NCBI GenBank assembly: GCA_026995955.1
Contig: JALWNJ010000111.1
Location: forward strand, 1 to 6,323
DNA length: 6,323 nt
Direction: 5' to 3'
DNA from: Gammaproteobacteria bacterium
Lineage (GTDB): Bacteria; Pseudomonadota; Gammaproteobacteria; J044
Shown one piece after another: positions 1 through 6,323 of this stretch. The translations under genes and the position numbers were made by a program. The notes beneath the pieces were generated by a model. The model made no database searches. It saw only the letters and a list, made by a program, of their open reading frames with translations, and was not told the DNA's origin. Position 1 is the stretch's first letter; the number at the start of each line of letters is the position of its first letter.

Positions 1-2
1 AG

Positions 3-407
3 GTGCCGGCGGATTGCGGCTGCTATCTGCTGCTCATGCGGGGGGCGCGCCCCCAGCGGCTGCGGGTGGGGGCGCTGGGGACGATGGCGCTGAGCCCCGG
101 CTGGCTGGTCTATGTGGGCTCCGCCTGCGGGCCGGGTGGCCTGCGGGCGCGGCTGGCGCGTCATGCGCGGCGGCGCAAGCCGCGGCGCTGGCACATCGAC
201 TGGCTGCGCGAGCGGGTGGCCCTGCAGGCGGTGTACTGGCGCCGGGGCTGGCGCGACGAGTCGGCCTGGGCGCGGCGGCTGGCGGCCCTGCCCGGGGCCA
301 CGGCACCGCTGCCGGGGTTCGGCGCCTCGGACGACCCCGGGCAGACTCACCTGTGGCACTTTCCATCGCGCCCGGCGCTCGACTGGGCGGGGCATTGTGT
401 AGAATGA
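3..407 (+). CDS. GIY-YIG-like nuclease family protein (DUF123), possibly partial at 5' end
   Basis: Small predicted nuclease of the DUF123 branch of the GIY-YIG superfamily. The cellular role is not established and it presumably acts on DNA or RNA in the cytoplasm. Visible family signatures in order: GCYLL at residues 6-10 (first beta strand, GIY-like), VYVGSA at 36-41 (YIG-like), GGLRARLARH at 45-54, WHIDWL at 63-68, and GFGASD at 105-110 followed by THL at 115-117. The 134 residues fit a single-domain member. The GTG at base 3 gives a protein starting five residues before the first motif, which is plausible, but only two bases precede it, so a start further upstream cannot be excluded. Cysteines that I recall as common near the C-terminus of this family (Glu-Cys and Asp-Cys-x-Cys) are replaced here by Glu-Ser and Asp-Asp-Pro-Gly. 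The family call is firm and the function is open. Confidence 0.82.
   Translation: MPADCGCYLLLMRGARPQRLRVGALGTMALSPGWLVYVGSACGPGGLRARLARHARRRKPRRWHIDWLRERVALQAVYWRRGWRDESAWARRLAALPGATAPLPGFGASDDPGQTHLWHFPSRPALDWAGHCVE
379..405 (+). promoter_or_regulatory. Possible sigma70-type promoter for cmoA
   Basis: An AT-richer patch in GC-rich surroundings contains TAGAAT at 400-405, a 5/6 match to the -10 consensus. It overlaps the stop of the preceding gene. The best upstream -35 candidate is TCGACT at 379-384 (4/6), but the 15-base spacer is short. Transcription would begin near 411-412, about 27 bases before the cmoA ATG. This is motif reading only, and read-through from the upstream gene is an alternative. 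Confidence 0.35.
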
Positions 408-438
408 GCGGCCGGTTCCCCCGCAGTCCGTCATCGCC

Positions 439-1185
439 ATGAGCCAGCCGCCCGACACCCCTTCCGCCCGCGATCGCCTGTTCGCCGAGGCGTTGTCGCA
501 GGTGGTCGACTTCCGCTTCGACGAGCAGGTGGCGGCGGTGTTTCCGGACATGATCCACCGCTCGGTACCGGGCTATGCCACGCTGGTGCACCTGATCGGC
601 GTGCTGGCCGCGCAACATGTCCGGGCCGACACCTGCATCTACGATCTCGGCTGTTCGCTGGGGGCGGCGACGCTGTCGATGGCGCGCCAGGTGGAGCTGC
701 CTGGCGTGCGCTTCGTGGCCGTGGACCGCTCGCCGGCCATGATCGCCCGCGCCCGCGAACTGCTGGCCGAGCTGGGCGGGCGGGTGACGCTGGTGGAGGC
801 CGACATCGCGGCGCTGGATCTCGAGCCCTGCTCGGTGGTGGTGCTCAACTACACCCTGCAGTTCATTCCGCCCGAGTCGCGCGCCGGCCTGTTGCGGCGC
901 ATCCACGAGGCGCTGGTGCCGGGCGGGGTGCTGCTGCTGTCCGAGAAGCTGGCCTTCGGGGACTCTGCCGAGGCGGCGGCGATGGAGCAGGCGCACCGTG
1001 CCTTCAAGCAGGCGCAGGGCTATTCCGAGCTCGAGATCAGCCAGAAGCGCAAGGCGCTGGAGCGGGTGCTGGTGCCGGAGACGCTGGAGACCCACCAGCG
1101 GCGCCTGCGCGAGGCCGGCTTTGCCGAGGTCCTGCCCTGGTTCCGCTGTCTCAACTTCGCCTCCCTGCTGGCGCGCAAGGCATGA
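439..1185 (+). CDS. cmoA: Carboxy-S-adenosyl-L-methionine synthase CmoA
   Basis: CmoA converts SAM and prephenate into carboxy-SAM and phenylpyruvate. Carboxy-SAM is the donor that CmoB uses to make 5-carboxymethoxyuridine derivatives (cmo5U) at the tRNA wobble position, in the cytoplasm. The 248 residues match the usual length (about 247). Class I methyltransferase fold: motif I YDLGCSLGAAT at 68-78, acidic VAVDRSPAM at 93-101, EADI at 120-123, NYTLQFIP at 137-144, PGGVLLLSEK at 161-170. The family-specific YSELEISQKR at 195-204 is present; its end probably includes the Arg that contacts the carboxylate of carboxy-SAM in the E. coli structure. The C-terminal WFRCLNFASLLA at 234-245 also matches the family. 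The ATG is chosen from the family N-terminus (RDRLFAE, FRFDEQVAAVFPDMI); no Shine-Dalgarno is visible in the 31 bases before it. The gene overlaps cmoB by ATGA. Confidence 0.97.
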   Translation: MSQPPDTPSARDRLFAEALSQVVDFRFDEQVAAVFPDMIHRSVPGYATLVHLIGVLAAQHVRADTCIYDLGCSLGAATLSMARQVELPGVRFVAVDRSPAMIARARELLAELGGRVTLVEADIAALDLEPCSVVVLNYTLQFIPPESRAGLLRRIHEALVPGGVLLLSEKLAFGDSAEAAAMEQAHRAFKQAQGYSELEISQKRKALERVLVPETLETHQRRLREAGFAEVLPWFRCLNFASLLARKA

Positions 1186-2165
1186 CGGATCTGCGCCTGT
1201 CCAGCGGCCTGCAAGACGATCTGCGCGCCGCCGGCATGGCGGCCCTGGCCGACGCGCTGCCCGGCCTGGTGGCGGCGCGCATGGATCCGCGTCGCTACGG
1301 CAACCTGCCGCGCTGGGCCGAGGCGGTGGCGGGGCTGCCCGGGCTGGTGCCCTCGTGCATCGCGCTGGACCGCGATGCAGTCACCATCGGCACACGCGAG
1401 GATGCCTGCGAGGCAGAGCGCGCGGCCCTGCGCGAGGGTCTGATGGCATTGCATCCCTGGCGCAAGGGGCCGTTCTCCCTGTTCGGGCTGACGCTGGACG
1501 CCGAATGGCGCTCCTGTCTCAAGTGGTCGCGCATCGAGCCGGCGCTGGCGGTGTCCGGACAGCGGGTGCTGGACGTGGGCTGCGGCAACGGCTACTACGC
1601 CCTGCGCCTGCTCGGTGCCGGCGCGGCGCGTGTGGTGGGCATCGATCCGACGCCGCTGTTCGTGATGCAGTTCCAGGCGCTGCGCCGCTGGTTGCCGGAG
1701 GCGCTGGCCGCCGATGTGCTGCCGCTGGCGCTGGAGGATCTGCCGGCCGGGCTGCGCGGCTTCGACACCGTGCTGTCGATGGGCGTGCTGTACCACCGCC
1801 GCTCGCCGCTGGATCACCTGCTCGCGCTGCGCGACTGCCTGCGGCCGGGGGGACAGCTGCTGCTGGAGACCCTGGTGGTGCCGGGCGATGCCGATACCTG
1901 CCTGTTCCCGCCCGGCCGCTATGCCAAGATGCGCAATGTCTGGTTCCTCCCCTCGGTGGCGATGCTGGAACGCTGGCTGGCGCGCTGCGGCTTCACCGGC
2001 ATCGAATGTGTGGACAAGAGCCACACGGATTTTGCCGAACAGCGGCGCACCGAGTGGATGCACTTCGAGTCGCTGGCCGATTTCCTCGACCCCGAGGATC
2101 CCACGCGTACCATCGAGGGCCATCCGGCGCCGCTGCGCGCGGTGCTGGTGGCGCATGCGCCATGA
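1182..2165 (+). CDS. cmoB: tRNA U34 carboxymethyltransferase CmoB
   Basis: CmoB transfers the carboxymethyl group of carboxy-SAM to 5-hydroxyuridine at tRNA position 34, giving cmo5U and widening wobble decoding. It has 327 residues against about 323 in E. coli. Visible motifs: HPWRKGPF at 91-98, EWRSCLKW at 108-115, SAM-type motif I VLDVGCGNGYYALR at 129-142, GIDPT at 153-157, SMGVLYHRRSPLDHL at 199-213, RYAKMRNVWFLPS at 246-258 and RRTEWM at 288-293. Lys95, Tyr204 and Arg319 sit at a constant +4 offset from Lys91, Tyr200 and Arg315, which I recall as carboxy-SAM-contacting residues of the E. coli enzyme. Its ATG overlaps the cmoA stop (ATGA), which implies translational coupling; AAGG lies only one base before the ATG, too close to act as a normal ribosome site. 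The downstream HNH gene overlaps it in the same way. Confidence 0.97.
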   Translation: MTDLRLSSGLQDDLRAAGMAALADALPGLVAARMDPRRYGNLPRWAEAVAGLPGLVPSCIALDRDAVTIGTREDACEAERAALREGLMALHPWRKGPFSLFGLTLDAEWRSCLKWSRIEPALAVSGQRVLDVGCGNGYYALRLLGAGAARVVGIDPTPLFVMQFQALRRWLPEALAADVLPLALEDLPAGLRGFDTVLSMGVLYHRRSPLDHLLALRDCLRPGGQLLLETLVVPGDADTCLFPPGRYAKMRNVWFLPSVAMLERWLARCGFTGIECVDKSHTDFAEQRRTEWMHFESLADFLDPEDPTRTIEGHPAPLRAVLVAHAP

Positions 2166-2497
2166 GCGGCCGGGCGCCCGAGCGCTGCGAACTCTGCGGC
2201 CGGCCCGAGCGGCTCACGCGGCATCACCTGATCCCGCGCACCCTGCACCGCAACCGCCGGGTGCGCCGGCACTGGTCGCGCGAGGCGCTGACGCGGGCCA
2301 TCCTCTGGGTGTGCCGGCCCTGCCACGACCAGATCCACCAGCTCATTCCGGAAAAGCAACTTGCCGAGCACTACCACACGCGCGAGGCCCTGCTGGCCCA
2401 TGCCGAGCTGCGCCGCTTCGTCGAGTGGATCCGCAGCCGCCCGCCCGGCTTCCGGCCGCGCAGCCGTTCCTGGAAGCAGCGCCTCAACCGACGCTGA
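2162..2497 (+). CDS. Small HNH endonuclease-like protein
   Basis: A 111-residue protein with a treble-clef HNH layout: CELC at 9-12, [12 protein letters not shown] at 20-31, then [11 protein letters not shown] at 49-59. Four cysteines (9, 12, 51, 54) form two CxxC knuckles expected to bind structural zinc. His21/His22, His55 and His59 are the likely catalytic and metal-binding set. The Asn of classical HNH is replaced, with Asp56 near that position. The C-terminus is Arg/Lys-rich (99-111), suiting nucleic acid binding. The ATG at 2162 overlaps the cmoB stop as ATGA, and only a weak GGTGG lies 10 bases upstream, so translation is probably coupled to cmoB. A longer reading frame extends far upstream through cmoB but is a shadow without family similarity. 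The last 14 bases overlap the minus-strand glycosyltransferase gene. The substrate is unknown. The protein could be a true nuclease or only a zinc-binding nucleic acid protein. Confidence 0.85.
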   Translation: MSGRAPERCELCGRPERLTRHHLIPRTLHRNRRVRRHWSREALTRAILWVCRPCHDQIHQLIPEKQLAEHYHTREALLAHAELRRFVEWIRSRPPGFRPRSRSWKQRLNRR

Positions 2498-3506
2498 GAA
2501 AGTCCCGCCCCTTGTCGTAGCCCATGCCCGCCAGTTCGGCCTCGATCAGGTCGCGGGCACCATGCACGGCGACATAGATCAGTACGAAGGGGCGCGGCCG
2601 GGCCGAGGCCAGCCAGGACGGCGCGTGTACCGGCTGGCCCCCGATGCGGTTGCCGATCTTGCGCGGGTCGATGTCGATCCAGGCCTGCGGCGTCCAGCCG
2701 CGCTGCTGCAGGTGGCGTACCCGCTGGCGCGTGCGCCGGCCCGCGCCCCACACCACCAGCGGTCGCGCGGGGGGCAGGTGGCGGTGCAGCCAGCGCGCCA
2801 GATACCGTGCGCGCAGGCGGTCGAAGGCCTCGCGACTGCAGTGCGCCGCGGTGCGCGAGACCCGTCCCGGCGACTCGCGCCAGTCGATCAGGGTGTGCGG
2901 CAGCCGCGCCATGCGCAGGCCGGCGGCCTGGGCCCGCAGCCACAGATCGTAGTCCTCGGGGAAGGGACCGGCGCGGTACGGCCCCACGCGCTGCACCAGC
3001 GCGCGGCGGAAGCAGACACTGGGATGGGCGAAGGGCGCCTCCACGAACAGCTCGCGTGCGATCTCCCGCGGCGTGTGCAGGCCATCCTGCCAGGCCAGAT
3101 AGGCGCGCATGCCGTCGCGCACGAGCGCGTCCGGGAACGCGCGGGCGCGGCCGGCCACCAGCATGAGCGTGGGGTCGCGCATCAGGGCGTGGTACTGGCG
3201 CTGCAGGCGCTCGGGGTGCATGCGGTCGTCGGCATCCATGCGGGCAACGAGCGGGGCGCGCGCCGCCGCCAGACCCGTGTTCAGCGCCGCCACCAGGCCG
3301 CGGCCGCGCGGGTGCAGCAGGCGAAAGCGTCCGTCGCGCCGCCGGCGCACGCGCGCTGCCGAGCCGTCGCGGCTGTGGTCGTCCACTGCCAGCAGCTCGA
3401 AATCACGGAACGACTGCGCCTGGATGCTGTCCAGACATTCATCCAGCCAGGGACCGGCATCGCGGAAGGGAAGGAGGATGGAAATCGCCGGTCGCTGAGA
3501 TGGCAT
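2484..3506 (-). CDS. Family 2 glycosyltransferase with C-terminal Rossmann-like domain
   Basis: Predicted inverting GT-A glycosyltransferase of 340 residues that transfers a sugar from a nucleotide donor; the acceptor is unknown, probably a surface polysaccharide, lipid or protein glycan. Motifs: [21 protein letters not shown] at 8-28 (first strand), [11 protein letters not shown] at 39-49 (nucleotide-binding Asp pair), [14 protein letters not shown] at 88-101 (DxD-type metal site Asp91/Asp93), HPSVCFRR at 161-168, [11 protein letters not shown] at 181-191 (catalytic-base region) and WRESPGRVS at 209-217. Residues from about 249 form a second domain with [10 protein letters not shown] at 251-260 and [16 protein letters not shown] at 275-290, resembling a Rossmann or PglD-N-like nucleotide-binding fold. 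No membrane segment is evident, so it is probably cytoplasmic. The ATG at 3506 precedes the first strand by seven residues. The open frame continues upstream through msrA, but that part is a shadow. It is the only minus-strand gene here. No Shine-Dalgarno was seen. Confidence 0.88.
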   Translation of the reverse strand: MPSQRPAISILLPFRDAGPWLDECLDSIQAQSFRDFELLAVDDHSRDGSAARVRRRRDGRFRLLHPRGRGLVAALNTGLAAARAPLVARMDADDRMHPERLQRQYHALMRDPTLMLVAGRARAFPDALVRDGMRAYLAWQDGLHTPREIARELFVEAPFAHPSVCFRRALVQRVGPYRAGPFPEDYDLWLRAQAAGLRMARLPHTLIDWRESPGRVSRTAAHCSREAFDRLRARYLARWLHRHLPPARPLVVWGAGRRTRQRVRHLQQRGWTPQAWIDIDPRKIGNRIGGQPVHAPSWLASARPRPFVLIYVAVHGARDLIEAELAGMGYDKGRDFLSVG

Positions 3507-3509
3507 AAT
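3501..3509 (+). promoter_or_regulatory. Possible extended -10 promoter element for msrA
   Basis: TGGCATAAT fits the extended -10 form TGnTATAAT with one mismatch in the hexamer (CATAAT at 3504-3509). The best -35 is poor (TGGAAA at 3479-3484, 19-base spacer), which extended -10 promoters can tolerate. The expected start of transcription, near 3515-3516, falls on the msrA ATG and would give a leaderless message. The element sits on the start codon of the divergent glycosyltransferase gene. Motif reading only. Confidence 0.35.
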
Positions 3510-3515
3510 CGGAGC

Positions 3516-4169
<654 letters not shown>

Positions 4170-4985
4170 GTGCTGCGCCGGCTGCACAGGGCCTGGCAGG
4201 CCTGGCAATTGCGCCGCGGTCGCATTCCGGCACGGCTGTGGCGATCGGTGGTCGCCTCGCTGCATGCACTGCAGGGCCTGCCCGAGCCGCAGGAGGTGCG
4301 ACTGCGCGCCCTGGCCAGCCTGTTCCTGCGCGAAAAGACTCTCACCGGTGTCGGCGGGCTGGTGCCCGACGAGCGGATGCAGGCCGAGATCGCCGCCCTG
4401 GCCTGTCTGCCGGTGCTGGAGCTGGGGCTCGAATGGTACGAGGGCTGGCACGAGGTGGTGATCTATGGCGAGACCTTCGTCGTCGAGCGCGAGGAGATGG
4501 ACGAGGCCGGGGTGGTGCATCGCGTGCGTCGGCCGCTGGCCGGTGAGTCCTGGGGCGAGGGGCCGGTCATCCTCTCCTGGGGCGACTATCTGCACGAACG
4601 CCGCCAGCCCGGCAGCGGGCACAATGTGATCATCCACGAGTTCGCGCACAAGCTGGATCTGCGCAATGGCGCGGCCAACGGCATGCCACCCCTGCATGCC
4701 GACATGGACCGCCAGGCCTGGACCGACACCTTCACCGCGGCCTGGGACCGCCTGCAGCGGTGCCTGGCGTATCACCACAAGCCCTGGATCGACCCCTATG
4801 CCGCCACCGATCCGGCCGAGTTCTTCGCCGTTGCCAGCGAGGTCTTCTTCGAGGCCCCGTGGCGCATGCAGCAGCACGAACCGGCCCTGTACCGGCAGTT
4901 GCGGCAGTTCTACCGCCAGGATCCCCTGCATCGGCTGCGCCACCATGCACCGCACGAAGGTGACAGCCCGCCCGGTTCGAGATAG
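4170..4985 (+). CDS. mtfA: Zinc-dependent peptidase MtfA (M90 family, Mlc titration factor A)
   Basis: Member of the M90 family. In E. coli MtfA is a cytosolic zinc aminopeptidase that binds the glucose repressor Mlc and so influences ptsG expression; whether this organism has that circuit cannot be seen here. Length 271 residues against about 265. The HExxH site is HEFAHKLD at 156-163 (His156, Glu157, His160), and DPAEFFAVASEVFFE at 214-228 supplies the probable third ligand, Glu217, equivalent to Glu212 of E. coli. Other family segments are GLVPDERMQAEIAALACLPVL at 63-83 and VILSWGDY at 133-140. Translation starts at GTG directly after the msrA TGA (TGAGTG), with a G-rich GAGTGGGG just upstream, so coupling with msrA is likely. 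No signal peptide; the N-terminus is Arg-rich. The last codons overlap a candidate promoter for the next gene. Confidence 0.95.
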   Translation: MLRRLHRAWQAWQLRRGRIPARLWRSVVASLHALQGLPEPQEVRLRALASLFLREKTLTGVGGLVPDERMQAEIAALACLPVLELGLEWYEGWHEVVIYGETFVVEREEMDEAGVVHRVRRPLAGESWGEGPVILSWGDYLHERRQPGSGHNVIIHEFAHKLDLRNGAANGMPPLHADMDRQAWTDTFTAAWDRLQRCLAYHHKPWIDPYAATDPAEFFAVASEVFFEAPWRMQQHEPALYRQLRQFYRQDPLHRLRHHAPHEGDSPPGSR

Positions 4986-4988
4986 CAT
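4960..4988 (+). promoter_or_regulatory. Candidate sigma70 promoter for the lipoprotein gene
   Basis: GTGACA at 4960-4965 matches the -35 consensus at 5 of 6 positions and TAGCAT at 4983-4988 matches the -10 at 4 of 6, with the ideal 17-base spacer. Transcription would start near 4995, giving a leader of about 24 bases that contains the Shine-Dalgarno. The -35 and the first bases of the -10 lie within the final codons of mtfA. This would let the lipoprotein be expressed independently of msrA-mtfA. Confidence 0.45.
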
Positions 4989-5007
4989 CATGAGCCAGGT
5001 CCACAAC

Positions 5008-5012
5008 GGGAG
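5008..5012 (+). promoter_or_regulatory. Shine-Dalgarno site of the lipoprotein gene
   Basis: GGGAG lies six bases before the ATG at 5019. It is the best-spaced ribosome site in the window and decides the start: the other nearby ATG (4990) is in a different frame, opens only 20 codons, and lacks such a site. Confidence 0.7.
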
Positions 5013-5018
5013 CCACCG

Positions 5019-6323
5019 ATGCCACGCCGCCTGCTGCGTCTGCTGCCACTGATCTTCCTGCCGCTGCTGTTCGCTGCCTGCGACCGCGAGCCGGCCGGCG
5101 AGGAGCGCCTGGTGTATCTCGAACTGCCGGGCAGCCATGTCGCGCAGTATGCCTGGGCCGTGGGGGTCGTCACCGGCGAGCAGGACGGCAAGCTCAAGGT
5201 GCGCATCGACGAGATCCACGCCACGCCGGCGAGCGACAATCCGATGCTGCGCAACCTGCAGCGCGGCCGCTACATCCAGATCGCCCCCGACCGGGTGCTG
5301 GACGAGCGTGCCGGCAGGGTGGCCGTCGAGGAACAGCGGCGCCTGCGGGAGGCCCTGCAGGATCTGAGTGCCCATGTGCTGCAACCGGAACAGGTACGCC
5401 CCGAGCATCTGGAACATCTGCGCAGGGTGGCGGCCGATGCGCCGAAAGGGGAGGTGGCCTGTGCCGTGGCCCTCCACGATGCCCTGCAGAAACAGCCCGT
5501 GTACCGTGACGGCAAGCTGCAGATCGATACCGCCGCCGCAGGCATCGAGGCGCTGAGCGGCGTGCTGGAGCGGTTCGGCCGCCTGGAGCAGGCCCGCCGA
5601 AGCCTGCATCGGCCGGCCAGCGGCGATGCCTGTGTGGACATGGCCGTGCGCCTGGTGCGCGAGAGCGACTTCGACCTGCAGGCCTACGCCGCAAGCCTGC
5701 TCGACTCCGATCTGGAGCGACTCAAGACCGCCATGCAGCCGGTGCGCGCACTCAACCACGCACTGCTCGACTTCCAGACCGGCCACTTCCGTGACATCCC
5801 CGATGGCATGGCGGCGGACCGCTTCGAGCAGCAGCGCCTGGCCTCGCTGACCTCCGACCTGCGGCGCCGCTTTGCCTACAACTACATCCGCGACTTCCGC
5901 CACGACATCAATTCGTTCAAGGACGAGAAGGCGGTCATCGAGCGCTTCCAGAAGGACAAGGAAAACGCGCGTGTGCTGACGGAACTCCTGGGCGGCCCGA
6001 TCCTCGACGAGCGCAATCTCGATCAGGACTACCTCAACTACTACCGCCTCAACCGCAAGCTGCCCAGCGAAATGAGTCGCGCCCTGGACGACGACGACTT
6101 CTACCAGCGCGCGCTGGACGGTTTCGTGGTGGTCAACCCCACCGATGCCCAGCGGCTGGAGGGCCTTCGCCTGTATCTGAGCCAGTTCCCGCAGGGGCGC
6201 CATGCCGAGGAGGCCCGCGCCAGGATCGCCGAGCTGGAAAAGAAGCTGGGCCAGGCGCCGGCGCCGCCCGCCACCCCGGCTCCGGCCGCAGGCACGGCAC
6301 CGCCGGTGCCGGCGGCACCCCTT
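5019..6323 (+). CDS. Putative lipoprotein of unknown family, helical with Pro/Ala tail (3' end outside window)
   Basis: I do not recognise this family. The frame is open from the ATG to the window edge (435 codons, no stop), so the C-terminus is missing. Residues 1-21 are a lipoprotein signal: basic PRR, a Leu/Pro-rich hydrophobic core and lipobox FAAC with lipidated Cys21. Phe at -3 is less usual than Leu. Asp22 at +2 is the classic inner-membrane retention residue in E. coli, so the protein may stay on the periplasmic face of the inner membrane. Residues 31-66 look beta-rich (AVGVVTGEQDGKLKVRI), perhaps a small barrel. Residues 103-410 are mostly charged and helical, with Cys148 and Cys205 able to pair in the periplasm. 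Residues 385-406 (LYLSQFP, HAEEARARIAEL) resemble a TPR-like helix-turn-helix. From 412 on there is a Pro/Ala linker. A good ribosome site and a candidate promoter precede it. It could be an envelope scaffold or assembly factor, but no function is assigned. Confidence 0.85.
   Translation, partial: MPRRLLRLLPLIFLPLLFAACDREPAGEERLVYLELPGSHVAQYAWAVGVVTGEQDGKLKVRIDEIHATPASDNPMLRNLQRGRYIQIAPDRVLDERAGRVAVEEQRRLREALQDLSAHVLQPEQVRPEHLEHLRRVAADAPKGEVACAVALHDALQKQPVYRDGKLQIDTAAAGIEALSGVLERFGRLEQARRSLHRPASGDACVDMAVRLVRESDFDLQAYAASLLDSDLERLKTAMQPVRALNHALLDFQTGHFRDIPDGMAADRFEQQRLASLTSDLRRRFAYNYIRDFRHDINSFKDEKAVIERFQKDKENARVLTELLGGPILDERNLDQDYLNYYRLNRKLPSEMSRALDDDDFYQRALDGFVVVNPTDAQRLEGLRLYLSQFPQGRHAEEARARIAELEKKLGQAPAPPATPAPAAGTAPPVPAAPL
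6252..6323 (+). repeat. Low-complexity Pro/Ala-coding tract at the end of the lipoprotein gene
   Basis: Nearly every codon from residue 412 to the edge encodes Pro or Ala, with a few Gly, Thr and Val (QAPAPPATPAPAAG and onward). The DNA is correspondingly rich in GCC/CCG triplets. It encodes a probably disordered, extended linker. The tract is not a perfect tandem repeat. It may continue beyond the window, possibly leading to a further domain. Confidence 0.6.

Noticed and set aside
408..438. Short GCGG...CCGC inverted repeat before cmoA as terminator or riboswitch
   Set aside because: The stem is only four base pairs in a GC-rich spacer, with no T-run and no room for a structured leader.
34..2156. 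Minus-strand frames of 353 and 378 codons antisense to DUF123, cmoA and cmoB
   Set aside because: They lie opposite well-conserved genes, have Arg/His/Gln-biased composition and no recognisable motif.
2440..2540. Search for a bidirectional terminator at the convergent junction
   Set aside because: No inverted repeat followed by a T-run was seen on either strand. The GC-rich near-palindromes there are codon-level coincidences.
2484..3506. Glycosyltransferase as a recent insertion between two operons
   Set aside because: It is the lone minus-strand gene, but its composition resembles its neighbours', and the 14-base overlap on one side and 9-base gap on the other argue against a recent cassette. 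No flanking repeats were seen.
2361..3515. N-terminal extension of the msrA reading frame
   Set aside because: The frame is open by chance across the antisense glycosyltransferase. MsrA homology begins just after the ATG at 3516 and the extension has no family resemblance.
4990..5052. 20-codon cysteine-rich mini-ORF (five Cys in its last eleven residues)
   Set aside because: The cysteines come from CTG-rich signal-peptide codons of the lipoprotein read in another frame (TGC). It lacks a good ribosome site and overlaps the real start.
6088..6099. GAC x4 tandem triplet encoding Asp357-360
   Set aside because: Four codons within a charged helical region are not enough to claim a functional repeat or calcium site.

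Overview
The window is a gene-dense, strongly GC-rich stretch of bacterial chromosome. The contents (cmoA-cmoB, an E. coli-like MsrA, MtfA, a lipoprotein signal) point to a gammaproteobacterium. The GC-rich coding suggests an environmental lineage such as Chromatiales or a relative, but that is an inference from gene content and style, and no taxonomic marker is present. No mobile element, tRNA, rRNA, CRISPR array or conspicuous repeat was found. No stretch of more than 35 bases lies outside a gene, apart from the two-base left edge.

Layout from the left. (1) A small GIY-YIG-like nuclease-family protein (DUF123), start at or just before the window edge. (2) cmoA and cmoB, overlapping by ATGA, which make carboxy-SAM and use it to build the 5-oxyacetic acid group on U34 of tRNAs. 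(3) A 111-residue HNH nuclease-like protein whose ATG overlaps the cmoB stop, so cmoA-cmoB-HNH looks like one translationally coupled unit. (4) On the minus strand, a family 2 glycosyltransferase with an extra C-terminal Rossmann-like domain. Its 3' end overlaps the HNH gene tail to tail by 14 bases. (5) Head to head with it, only 9 bases away, msrA (methionine sulfoxide reductase A), followed with no gap by mtfA (M90 zinc peptidase, Mlc titration factor A). (6) After 33 bases, a lipoprotein gene of unknown family that is still open at the right edge (435 codons visible). It has a lipobox, Asp at +2, a helical body and a Pro/Ala-rich tail. It is absent from closed-ORF listings because its stop lies outside the window.

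Working together: cmoA and cmoB are a clear pathway (wobble decoding). The HNH protein travels with them for unknown reasons. msrA and mtfA may be co-transcribed (repair of oxidised methionine; sugar-regulator titration or peptidase), but no joint function is evident. The lipoprotein has its own good Shine-Dalgarno and a plausible sigma70 promoter inside the end of mtfA. Most of the window is conserved housekeeping. The least explained items are the lipoprotein, the cmoB-coupled HNH protein and the very compact GT2/msrA divergent junction. I do not see convincing evidence of a new multi-gene system.
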